The translations under genes and the position numbers were made by a program. Positions 18,963 through 27,444 of a DNA stretch of 40,056 nt are shown piece after piece. Source of the stretch: Microbacterium sp. (GTDB lineage: Bacteria > Actinomycetota > Actinomycetes > Actinomycetales > Microbacteriaceae); NCBI RefSeq assembly GCF_029263575.1, contig NZ_JAJUFV010000009.1, positions 1 through 40,056 of the forward strand, given 5' to 3'. The first letter of the stretch is position 1; every line of letters starts with the position of its first letter. Under the pieces are notes generated by a model. It saw only the letters and a list, made by a program, of their open reading frames with translations. It ran no database searches and was not told where the DNA came from.

Positions 18963-19394
18963 ATGCCTGAAGCCGATCTGTCCGTTTCCGAGTACGCGTT
19001 CCCCGGGCCGCTGCGCGACCAGCTGGTTGCGGCGATTCTGAGCGGAGCGAAGACGTCGACGACCTCACTGGTCGCGCAGTACGACGTCGACGGCGACCCG
19101 CTGCCCGCCGTCGGAGACCGTGCGGTCGTGATCGACTCAGCCGGGGAGCCCGTGTGCATCGAAGAGATCACTGAGGTCCGGGTGGCGCGTCTGGCCGAGG
19201 TCGACCTCGATCACGCCATCGCCGAAGGCGAGGGCTTCACGACGGTCGCCGAGTGGCGCACAGGCCACGAGGAATTCTGGCACAGTGCCGAATTCCGCTC
19301 CGAGATGGGGACAGACTTCACCGTCGACGACGACTCTTTGGCCGTGCTCGTGCGGTTTCGGACCGAGCCGCTGAGCGGCATCCGCTCCGCATAG
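18963..19394 (+). CDS. ASCH domain-containing protein
   Basis: LRDQLVAAILSGAKTSTTSLVAQYDVDGDPLPAVGDRAVVIDSAGEPVCIEEITEVRV...DFTVDDDSLAVLVRF. Confidence 0.88.
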   Translation: MPEADLSVSEYAFPGPLRDQLVAAILSGAKTSTTSLVAQYDVDGDPLPAVGDRAVVIDSAGEPVCIEEITEVRVARLAEVDLDHAIAEGEGFTTVAEWRTGHEEFWHSAEFRSEMGTDFTVDDDSLAVLVRFRTEPLSGIRSA

Positions 19395-19395
19395 G

Positions 19396-19480
19396 TGCCC
19401 AATCTGCCGACTGTGTCCCGATCTGCCGAGGAATCCTCTCAGAACATCGGCAGATCGGGACGGGCTCAGCAGATCGGGAC
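19396..19480. repeat. 85-bp modular palindromic element, copy C
   Basis: Degenerate head at 19396, head GTCCCGATCTGC at 19415, tails GCAGATCGGGAC at 19450 and 19469. Confidence 0.88.
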
Positions 19481-19491
19481 ACCCGCCCACG

Positions 19492-20886
19492 TCAGCCGGC
19501 GTGGGTCATACTCAACAGATCGAGCTTCTCGTCCAACTGCGCCTCGGTGAGCTCGCCGCGCTCGACGTAGCCCAGCGCGATGACAGCGTCGCGCACGGTG
19601 ATGCCCTCCGCGACGGCGTGCTTGGCGATCTTCGCGGCGGCCTCGTAGCCGATGAGCTTGTTTAGCGGGGTGACGATCGACGGGCTCATGCCCGCGAACG
19701 CCGCGGCGCGCTCGGTGTTGGCCTGCAGCCCGTCGACGGTCTTGTCGGCCAGCACGCGCGAGGCGTTCGAGAGCAGACGGATCGATTCGAGCACGGAGGT
19801 GCCCATGACGGGGATGGCGACGTTGAGCTCGAACGAGCCGGATGCTCCGGCCCTGGCCACGGTCGCATCGTTGCCGATGACCCGGGCGCACACCATGAGC
19901 ACGGCCTCGGGGACGACCGGATTGACCTTGCCGGGCATGATCGAGGATCCCGGCTGCAGGTCGGGGATGTGCAGTTCGCCGAGGCCGGTGTTGGGCCCGG
20001 AGCCCATCCAGCGCAGGTCATTGTTGATCTTCGTCAGCGAGACGGCGATGGTGCGCAGGGCGCCGGATGCCTCGACCAGACCGTCGCGGTTGGCCTGAGC
20101 CTCGAAGTGGTCTTTGGCCTCGGTGATCGGCAGCTCGGTCTCTTCTGCGAGCAGAGCGATGACCTTCTGGGGGAAGCCGAGCGGGGTGTTGATTCCCGTG
20201 CCGGTCGCCGTGCCGCCGAGCGGCACTTCAGCGACGCGCGGCAGAGCCGACTGGACGCGCTCGATGCCGAGGCGAATCTGACGGGCGTAGCCGCCGAACT
20301 CCTGGCCGAGCGTGACGGGCGTGGCATCCATCAGGTGGGTGCGACCCGACTTGACGGCTTCTTTCCACAGCTCGGCCTTCGCCTCGAGGGCGACGGCGAG
20401 ATGGTCAAGCGAGGGGATGAGCGTGTCGATCAGCGCCTGCGTGACGGCGATGTGCACCGAGGTGGGAAACACGTCGTTCGACGACTGCGAGGCGTTGACG
20501 TGGTCGTTCGGATGCACGGCAGAGCCGAGGATGCCGGATGCCAGCGTCGCGAGCACCTCGTTCATGTTCATGTTCGACGAGGTGCCTGAGCCGGTTTGGT
20601 AGGTGTCGACGGGGAACTCACCGTCGTGCGCGCCCGAAGCGACCTGGTCGGCCGCGGCCGCGATCGCATCGGCAATGGCACCGTCGAGGGTGCCGAGCTC
20701 TTTGTTCGCGAGCGCCGCAGCCTTCTTGATGCGTGCAAGGGCGGCGATCTGCGTCGGCTCCAGCCCCTTGCCAGAGATCGGGAAGTTCTCGACGGCACGC
20801 TGGGTCTGCGCCCCGTACAGCGCGTTGACGGGCACGCGAACCTCGCCCATGGTGTCGTGCTCGATGCGGTACTCGTTATCGGTCAC
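19492..20886 (-). CDS. fumC: Class II fumarate hydratase
   Basis: [44 protein letters not shown]. Confidence 0.96.
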   Translation of the reverse strand: MTDNEYRIEHDTMGEVRVPVNALYGAQTQRAVENFPISGKGLEPTQIAALARIKKAAALANKELGTLDGAIADAIAAAADQVASGAHDGEFPVDTYQTGSGTSSNMNMNEVLATLASGILGSAVHPNDHVNASQSSNDVFPTSVHIAVTQALIDTLIPSLDHLAVALEAKAELWKEAVKSGRTHLMDATPVTLGQEFGGYARQIRLGIERVQSALPRVAEVPLGGTATGTGINTPLGFPQKVIALLAEETELPITEAKDHFEAQANRDGLVEASGALRTIAVSLTKINNDLRWMGSGPNTGLGELHIPDLQPGSSIMPGKVNPVVPEAVLMVCARVIGNDATVARAGASGSFELNVAIPVMGTSVLESIRLLSNASRVLADKTVDGLQANTERAAAFAGMSPSIVTPLNKLIGYEAAAKIAKHAVAEGITVRDAVIALGYVERGELTEAQLDEKLDLLSMTHAG

Positions 20887-21560
20887 TGCGATCCCTCCTG
20901 GGTTGTGGGGTCGGCTTCGACCCCCGTGTCGTCGATTCCGACGGTGATGACGGGCACGGCCGTGCCCTCGGCAAGACGGTAGTTCGCGCCGACGATTCCC
21001 AGCCGTCCCTCGGCGACGGCGGTGCTGATCATCTCAGACGACTGCAGCAGGTTGGCGACGGTGTTGCGCAGGTGCTCGCGACCGACGAGTTCGGCATCGA
21101 TGTCGGCGGGGGAGGTGCCACCGCTTTCGCTCAGCACCTTTCGGGCTGCGGGGATGATCGGCGCGATCAGCTTCCAGATCGCCGGCGGCAGGGGGTCGGC
21201 ATCGATCGCGGTGCCGTCGATCGCCGCGGCGACCGCGCCGCACTCGTCGTGCGCGAGCACGACGATCAGTGGAACGTTGAGGATGCCGACGGCATACTCC
21301 AGACTCGCCACGATCGACTCGCCGATGACCTGCCCGGCATTGCGCACCACGAAAAGGTCACCCAGGCCCAGGTCGAAGATGATCTCGGCGGCCAGGCGCG
21401 AGTCGGAGCATCCGAACAGAGTCGCCACCGGGTTCTGCTCGTGGGCCAGGTCATGGCGTCGTTCGACGTCTTGATTCGGATGCCGCGGCTCACCCGTAAC
21501 GAATCGTTGGTTTCCGGCCAGCATGTCCTGCCAGGCGGCAGTCGGGGTGAGTGTGCTCAT
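20883..21560 (-). CDS. Beta-carbonic anhydrase
   Basis: [31 protein letters not shown] and [10 protein letters not shown] zinc-site motifs. Confidence 0.93.
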   Translation of the reverse strand: MSTLTPTAAWQDMLAGNQRFVTGEPRHPNQDVERRHDLAHEQNPVATLFGCSDSRLAAEIIFDLGLGDLFVVRNAGQVIGESIVASLEYAVGILNVPLIVVLAHDECGAVAAAIDGTAIDADPLPPAIWKLIAPIIPAARKVLSESGGTSPADIDAELVGREHLRNTVANLLQSSEMISTAVAEGRLGIVGANYRLAEGTAVPVITVGIDDTGVEADPTTQEGSQ

Positions 21561-22198
21561 CGTGCCTCGTCAATCTCTTCTAACTGGGGAATGAGAGATT
21601 CGGCGAGCTCCGCCGTCGAATCGGGCGATCGTGCACCGTACAGCAGGACGTAGTCGTCGCCCGCCTGGGTGCCCAACGCGTAGGTGACGTTGTTGTCGGT
21701 GTTGTTGGGAAGGTCGTAGACGTTCCACTCGAACCCGTCGATCTGCATGGTGTCGGTGGCGGCGAACCCGTTGAGCAGCTGCGGCGCCCAGTCGGCGTCG
21801 GCGTCGAACGCCTGAGCGACCGTGATGAACCCGCGCTCGTCTTCGCCGGCGGGGGCGAGCGTAACCTTCCAGACCGGCGTCGCGCCGGGTTCGAGGGCGG
21901 CCGCGTTCACCCGCCAGAAGTCAGCCGTGTCGGGGACGAGTACGGGGCGCTCCATGCTTGATTCGACATCTGCTGCGATGCGTGCCACGTCGATCGGCGG
22001 GGCATCGACGCGCTCGCCGCGGGGCACGCCGAAGATCACGATCGCGACGACGGCGACAGTGATGATGAGCGCGGCGATGAGATTGCGAAAGGTCTGACTC
22101 GACCGGTAGGTCTTGCTGAACTCGGCCTTGCGTGCGGCCGTCTCCTCCGGCGTCTCCGGGCGGCCGAGCTCGGCGACGATGGGAGCCTTTTTGCTCAC
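21557..22198 (-). CDS. DUF4245 domain-containing protein
   Basis: TYRSSQTFRNLIAALIITVAVVAIVIFGVPR TM anchor; neighbour of xseB. Confidence 0.82.
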   Translation of the reverse strand: MSKKAPIVAELGRPETPEETAARKAEFSKTYRSSQTFRNLIAALIITVAVVAIVIFGVPRGERVDAPPIDVARIAADVESSMERPVLVPDTADFWRVNAAALEPGATPVWKVTLAPAGEDERGFITVAQAFDADADWAPQLLNGFAATDTMQIDGFEWNVYDLPNNTDNNVTYALGTQAGDDYVLLYGARSPDSTAELAESLIPQLEEIDEAR

Positions 22199-22434
22199 GA
22201 ATCGTCCTCATCGGATGCCGCGGCACGAGCCGCGTCGAGGCGACGCTTCGCACCGAGCAACCACTCTTCGCAGCGTGCGGCCAGCGCTTCGCCTCGCTCC
22301 CACAGCGCCAGCGAGTGCTCAAGGGTGGGCGAGCCCTGTTCGAGCTCGGCGACGACCTTCACCAGCTCGTCGCGAGCGGCCTCGAACGACAGGGTCTCAA
22401 TGGAGGAGTCGTTCTGCGCAGTCACGCCTTCCAT
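22195..22434 (-). CDS. xseB: Exodeoxyribonuclease VII small subunit
   Basis: LSFEAARDELVKVVAELEQGSPTLEHSLALWERGEALAARCEEWL. Confidence 0.93.
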   Translation of the reverse strand: MEGVTAQNDSSIETLSFEAARDELVKVVAELEQGSPTLEHSLALWERGEALAARCEEWLLGAKRRLDAARAAASDEDDS

Positions 22435-22498
22435 CCTACGACGTACGGGGAGACTCTACGACGGGCTCAGGGGCGGCGGTTCAGGGTGTGGCAGCGGC

Positions 22499-23794
22499 TC
22501 AGGGGTCCGTAGTAGCGGCCGCGGGCGCTTCGGCGATCTCACCCTCGGAGCGGGCGGCGATGGACCCGCGGTCGACCGTGATGGTGATCGCGGTACCGGT
22601 GGGGGCATCTGCCGCGTCGCGCAGGATGATGCCGTCGCGGTGCGCGATGGCATAGCCACGTGCGAGTGTGGCGGCCGGCGACAGGGCGCGCAGTGACGCG
22701 CGCAGTTCGCCGGTGTTGCGGCTGGCGACGTCGAGCTGGCGCATGACGTGCTCGCGTCCGCGCGAGACGAGCAGCCACAGTTCCTGTGCACGGTCGTCGA
22801 TGATCGGATCGGGCGAGCGGAGCACGGGGCGGCTGCGCAGCTGTTCGAGCTGGGCGATGTCGTGTGTGATGCGCTGCGTGAGGCGCGAGGTGGCCCGCGC
22901 GCGCAGCTGGCCGATCAGGGCGCGTTGCTCGCCGACGTCGGGAACGACGCGTTTTGCGGCGTCCGTCGGGGTCGACGCGCGCAGGTCGGCGACGTCATCG
23001 AGCAGCGGATGATCGTTCTCATGTCCGATTGCCGAGACGACAGGGGTGGATGCTGCGGCCACGGCACGGATGAGACGTTCGTCGCTGAAACCCAATAGCG
23101 TCTGCGGGTCGCCGCCGCCGCGGGCGATGATGATGACGTCGACCTCGGGGTCGGCATCCAATTTCGCCAGCGCAGCGAGAGTTTCGGGCACACAGCGATC
23201 GCCCTGCACCGCGGCGTACTCGGTGCGGAAGCGCACCTGCGGCCAGCGCAGCTCGGCGTTGCGGTGCACGTCTTTCTCGGCATCCGATCGTTCGCCGGTG
23301 ATGAGGCCGATGACATGCGGGAGGAAGGGTACGGGCTTCTTGCGTTCGTCGTTGAATAGGCCCTCCTGCCGCAGCTGGGCGCGCAGCCTCTCGAGCCGTT
23401 CGAGCTGTCCGCCGAGTCCGACGTGCTTCATGGATGAGACGGTGAAGCTGAAGTCGCCCGCCTTGATGAAGTAGTCGGCCTTCACCGCGGCGACGACATG
23501 GTCGCCGATGGCGAGGTCGGTGGGGATGCGTCCGCGCACGCTCGACCAGATGCGAATCGAGATCTGCGCATCGGAGGCGGTGTCTTTCAACCGGCCGAAG
23601 ATGTTTCCGCCGCGCACGTTCCATGACGTGATCTCGCCTTCGACCCAGACGGTGTTCCATCGCGCGATGAAGTCTCGGATCGTGCCGTTGAGGCGGGCGA
23701 CAGAGGTCGGGGCATCCGCTGTCGAGTCACGCGGAGCGACGGCATCCGCCGGCGGAGTCTCGCCATTCGCGGAGGATGCTTCGAATACCGTCAT
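22499..23794 (-). CDS. xseA: Exodeoxyribonuclease VII large subunit
   Basis: VWVEGEITSWN, IIARGGGDPQTLLGFSDERLIRAVAAASTPVVSAIGHENDHPLLDDVADLRASTPTDAAK. Confidence 0.95.
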   Translation of the reverse strand: MTVFEASSANGETPPADAVAPRDSTADAPTSVARLNGTIRDFIARWNTVWVEGEITSWNVRGGNIFGRLKDTASDAQISIRIWSSVRGRIPTDLAIGDHVVAAVKADYFIKAGDFSFTVSSMKHVGLGGQLERLERLRAQLRQEGLFNDERKKPVPFLPHVIGLITGERSDAEKDVHRNAELRWPQVRFRTEYAAVQGDRCVPETLAALAKLDADPEVDVIIIARGGGDPQTLLGFSDERLIRAVAAASTPVVSAIGHENDHPLLDDVADLRASTPTDAAKRVVPDVGEQRALIGQLRARATSRLTQRITHDIAQLEQLRSRPVLRSPDPIIDDRAQELWLLVSRGREHVMRQLDVASRNTGELRASLRALSPAATLARGYAIAHRDGIILRDAADAPTGTAITITVDRGSIAARSEGEIAEAPAAATTDP

Positions 23795-23867
23795 CTGATC
23801 CTTTTCGTGCTGTGCGCCTGAGAGGGCATTCAGGCCCTCTATCGCGGTTCAACGGTAGTCTGGAGGG

Positions 23868-24941
23868 GTGAGCCAGGCCACCGTACACCTTCCCGTTCCT
23901 CGCATCCCCCGTTCTCGGGCGAAGCGGCTTCAGGATATCCCGGTCGACGGACACAAGCGCATTCTGCTCGCCGCTCCGCGCGGGTACTGCGCGGGCGTCG
24001 ACCGCGCTGTCGTCGCCGTGGAGAAGGCGCTCGAGCGGTATGGGGCTCCGGTGTATGTGCGCAAGCAGATCGTGCACAACATCCACGTCGTGACCGAGCT
24101 CGAGCAGAAGGGCGCGATCTTCGTTGAAGAGGTCGATGAGGTGCCCGAGGGGGCCAACGTCGTCTTCAGCGCGCACGGTGTCTCGCCTGCGGTCGTGGGC
24201 GCGGCATCCGATCGAGGCCTGCACGCGATTGACGCGACCTGCCCGCTCGTGACGAAGGTGCACCGTGAGGCGGTGCGATTCGCACGCGACGATTTCGAGA
24301 TCTTGCTCATCGGCCACGATGGCCACGAAGAGGTCGAGGGAACGGCCGGGCACGCGCCGGAGCGTGTGACGATCGTGAACTCGCCCGAAGAGGCCGACAC
24401 GGTCGAGGTGAAAGATCCGTCGAAGGTCGTGTGGCTGTCGCAGACCACCCTGTCGGTCGATGAGACGATGGAGACGGTCAACCGGCTGCGCACGCGTTTT
24501 CCTGAGCTGCAGAATCCGCCGTCAGATGACATCTGCTACGCGACGCAGAACCGCCAGGTGGCGATCAAGAAGGTCGCGAAAGATGCTGACCTGGTGATCG
24601 TCGTCGGTTCGTCGAACTCGTCGAACAGCGTGCGCCTGGTCGAGGTTGCGCTCGAGTACGGCGCCAAGGCCGCGTACCGGGTCGACTACGCCGAGGAGAT
24701 CAAGCAGGAGTGGCTCGATGGCGTGGCGACCGTGGGCGTCACCAGCGGTGCGTCGGTGCCCGAGGTGCTCGTGCGCGAGGTCGTCGAGACGCTGAGCGTC
24801 GCCGGCTACGGCGATGTCGAAGAGGTGCGCACCGCCGAAGAAGACCTCATCTTCTCTCTGCCTAAGGAACTGCGACAGGATGCCGCTGGCAACCGTGACA
24901 GCCGCGCGCTGGGTGGTCGTAGCAAGGCCGCCGCAAACTGA
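23868..24941 (+). CDS. ispH: 4-hydroxy-3-methylbut-2-enyl diphosphate reductase
   Basis: [55 protein letters not shown]. Confidence 0.96.
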   Translation: MSQATVHLPVPRIPRSRAKRLQDIPVDGHKRILLAAPRGYCAGVDRAVVAVEKALERYGAPVYVRKQIVHNIHVVTELEQKGAIFVEEVDEVPEGANVVFSAHGVSPAVVGAASDRGLHAIDATCPLVTKVHREAVRFARDDFEILLIGHDGHEEVEGTAGHAPERVTIVNSPEEADTVEVKDPSKVVWLSQTTLSVDETMETVNRLRTRFPELQNPPSDDICYATQNRQVAIKKVAKDADLVIVVGSSNSSNSVRLVEVALEYGAKAAYRVDYAEEIKQEWLDGVATVGVTSGASVPEVLVREVVETLSVAGYGDVEEVRTAEEDLIFSLPKELRQDAAGNRDSRALGGRSKAAAN

Positions 24942-24992
24942 ACGCGCCGTTCTGAACCCCTCGCAAAACACTGGACACTCGTCTAGCATGAG

Positions 24993-25125
24993 GGCGTAGT
25001 GTTCCGTTGAACGGAGCTATAGGTGAAGGTGGCGTCCCCAGCGCTCTTCATCTCGGGTTCGGGATTCCCAGTTCTCGAACCCGCGGCCCCTGAGGAGTTC
25101 GACTTCTCCGGGGCCGCCGCTGTTT
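24993..25125 (+). ncRNA. Candidate structured small RNA
   Basis: Series of hairpins (25003-25015; 25024-25050; 25054-25083 with 8-bp CGGGTTCG/CGAACCCG; 25083-25117 with GCGGCCCC/GGGGCCGC plus GAGGAG/CTTCTC followed by ctgttt) in a gap with no supported ORF; TAGCAT -10-like motif just upstream. Strand inferred. Confidence 0.4.
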
Positions 25126-25171
25126 ACTGTGCTGTGCGCTGGCTCAAAGATCTGACAGCTAGCATGGCGGG

Positions 25172-25687
25172 ATGACCGATCAACGTCCGCAGTACGGTGA
25201 GTTCGCGACGCCAGAGGAGCAGCGGCGTCTTGCGGGACTTCCGCCGATGGACGCTGTGGTTTCGGCTCCTGTCGAGCCGGTCGCCGCTGCCCCGGCCGAG
25301 AAGACCGCGCAGCCGCGCCGGTGGGATCGCATCATCACGATCGCGCTGCTGGCATACGGACTCATCAGCGTCATCACGACGGGAATCTCGTATCTCGATC
25401 TGCCGACCGTGATGAACGAGACCATGAAGATCATGGGTATCCCCGGCGAGTTCACGAACTTCGCTCAGGGGCGCCTGTGGGGCACGATCGCCGCCGTCGT
25501 GCTCGCTGTCGGCTGGGTCGTCACCGCGTGGCTGTCGCTGCGGCGGCTTCGCACGGGAAAGCTCACCTGGTGGATTCCGGTGGTCGGTGCCGCCGTGACC
25601 ATGATCGTCGTCGGCATCTGCGTGACGGTGCCGATGATGGCGGACCCGGCGTTCGTCGAGTATGTCAGCGGGCTGTCGAGCCCGTAG
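25172..25687 (+). CDS. Hypothetical multi-TM protein (DUF6264-like)
   Basis: Pro/Ala-rich N-terminus, RWDRIITIALLAYGLISVITTGISYL and further TM segments. Confidence 0.75.
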   Translation: MTDQRPQYGEFATPEEQRRLAGLPPMDAVVSAPVEPVAAAPAEKTAQPRRWDRIITIALLAYGLISVITTGISYLDLPTVMNETMKIMGIPGEFTNFAQGRLWGTIAAVVLAVGWVVTAWLSLRRLRTGKLTWWIPVVGAAVTMIVVGICVTVPMMADPAFVEYVSGLSSP

Positions 25688-25729
25688 CATTCGGTGCTGA
25701 TGTTCAGCGCGCGGCAGTAGGGTCGGAGC

Positions 25730-27025
25730 GTGTCTGACAACAGCTTCTCTGTCTCTGTTTCGTATGCGTCCGTCGATCGAGCCGACGGCGCTGATGCTCG
25801 CCCCGCGGCTCTCGAACTGCTTCGTGAACGGCGCGTCGTCGCTGCCATGCGCGACGTCACCGCGCCGTGGGTAGACGGGCAGGAGGCCGTGGTCGAGATC
25901 GCTGTGACCGACGAGGCGAATGTGCTGACGCTTTCGGAGCAGGACACGATCGAGACGACTCTGGCCGCGGCCGATCTGCGCGCTGCCTTCGAAGCCGAGG
26001 GCATGACGCTGTGGCTGAGCGTCGACGACGACGTCGATGACGTCGAATCGTGGGGCGCGGATGCCGATGGCGATCCTGTCGGGGTTGACGAGCCCGCCGA
26101 TCCGGATGAAGCTGACTTTGATGTGGAGGAGCTGGAGGCTGCGGGGCTCGAGGAGCGGTTCGAGACGCAGCCGGTACGCGTTGCCGCGTTTTCGCACCGC
26201 GGAACGCTCGGTGCTCGCTTTCTTGCCGAGGCCACCGGGGGTGCCGTCGACTACGTTGAATCGGGCACCTGGTCGCTGTGGCGCTATGCCACGGCTGAAT
26301 CTACCGATTCGTTGGCATCGGAGAAGGCAGAAGAGCCCGTCATCGAGCTCAACTTCGTCGACGGGGTTGCCGATTGGATCGACGTGCACGTGTCGGGTCT
26401 CGGCGGTTTCGCTGTGCCTTTCTGGCCACAGGCCGAGCGCGACACGCAGACGGTGATCGACCTCGACACGATCACGGTTCCCGAGACCCGCGAGGTCTAT
26501 CGTCGGCTGATCGTCGAAGGCGATGGCACGCGCGACGAGTTGGCCGAGATCGCCGCCCGGGTCACGCTCGACGTCGAGGCCGCGCACCGCGCGCTGATCC
26601 CAGAAAGCCTGGGTGGGCTGGCCGGTGCTGACGCGCGCGTTCGCGCGTTCCTCGAAGCGTTCCGGGTGCCTGCCGCGTTGATCGAGCTGGCGCTCGCCGA
26701 GCCGGATGCTTCGCCTGCAGACAATGCACAGGGCCATCAGCGCATCGAGCCCCAGGGCTGGGCACGCGGGATCGGCGAGGCGATCGTCGGAGGCTACGGG
26801 GAGATGCTGCCGCTCACTCGCCGGGACCGGTGGGATGCTCGGCTGTCGCGTCGCCTGCGCGCGAACCCACCTCTCGCGGCAGCCCTTGCCGTGGGTGAAT
26901 TGGCGCTCGGCGTATTCAGCACCAGCAAGCTGCGCGGCGGGTGGAAGAGCATCGGAATCCTGCTCATCATCGACGCCGTGGGCGATCTGATCGTGAGTGC
27001 CGTGCGTGCGCGGCGTCGGCGCTGA
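25730..27025 (+). CDS. Hypothetical protein, acidic, C-terminal hydrophobic segment
   Basis: Long open frame with actinobacterial codon usage; no family recognised. Confidence 0.75.
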   Translation: MSDNSFSVSVSYASVDRADGADARPAALELLRERRVVAAMRDVTAPWVDGQEAVVEIAVTDEANVLTLSEQDTIETTLAAADLRAAFEAEGMTLWLSVDDDVDDVESWGADADGDPVGVDEPADPDEADFDVEELEAAGLEERFETQPVRVAAFSHRGTLGARFLAEATGGAVDYVESGTWSLWRYATAESTDSLASEKAEEPVIELNFVDGVADWIDVHVSGLGGFAVPFWPQAERDTQTVIDLDTITVPETREVYRRLIVEGDGTRDELAEIAARVTLDVEAAHRALIPESLGGLAGADARVRAFLEAFRVPAALIELALAEPDASPADNAQGHQRIEPQGWARGIGEAIVGGYGEMLPLTRRDRWDARLSRRLRANPPLAAALAVGELALGVFSTSKLRGGWKSIGILLIIDAVGDLIVSAVRARRRR

Positions 27026-27044
27026 ACGGGACGGCGTCCTGGGG

Positions 27045-27444
27045 TCAGGCGCGCTCTGTCGCGTAGCGCGGCGCCATGGCCCCCATCTGGTCCATCACAA
27101 GTCCGATCACTTCGGGCTGACGGTCTGGCGGGTACTTGTACTTCACCAACAGTCGCTTGACCGCTGGTGAGGTAGTGGTGGATGCGCTGGTTCTCGGTGA
27201 TCGTATCCTGCGAGGTCGGTGAGGCGACCCCGACGAGCGCCTGCTGCAGGTAGGTGGCCGGCACGCCCGGGTTGAGACGGCGCAGTGCGTAGAGCAGAGG
27301 CGGACGGATGAGCAGTTCGTCCCAGCTGTGGCGCTCGCCGGAACCGGGGGCGATCTCGTCGCCCCGCAGCGGGCGCCACCCGAGCGGTTCGGCGAGGGTG
27401 TTCTGGGCGTTCTGCTCCCAGACGGCTTCAGAGATGGCGGTCAT
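27045..27444 (-). pseudogene. Type I restriction HsdR relic: N-terminal ~95 aa joined out of frame to C-terminal ~35 aa
   Basis: N part SEAVWEQNAQNTLAEPLGWRPLRGDEIAPGSGERHSWDELLIRPPLLYALRRLNPGVPATYLQQALVGVASPTSQDTITENQRIHHYLTSG; after a frame shift VKRLLVKYKYPPDRQPEVIGLVMDQMGAMAPRYATERA*. Confidence 0.85.

Noticed and set aside
17803-19480. The 85-bp repeats as a CRISPR array
   Set aside because: Only three copies, internally palindromic, separated by complete genes rather than uniform short spacers, with no cas genes.
17803-19480. The 85-bp repeats as ordinary Rho-independent terminators only
   Set aside because: Copy B lies between divergent gene starts, there is no U-tract, and the fixed 19/35/19 half-site spacing goes beyond what a terminator needs.
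24985-25125. Calling the hairpin region a definite 6C RNA
   Set aside because: The loops have four and three consecutive Cs, not six; kept only as an unassigned sRNA candidate.
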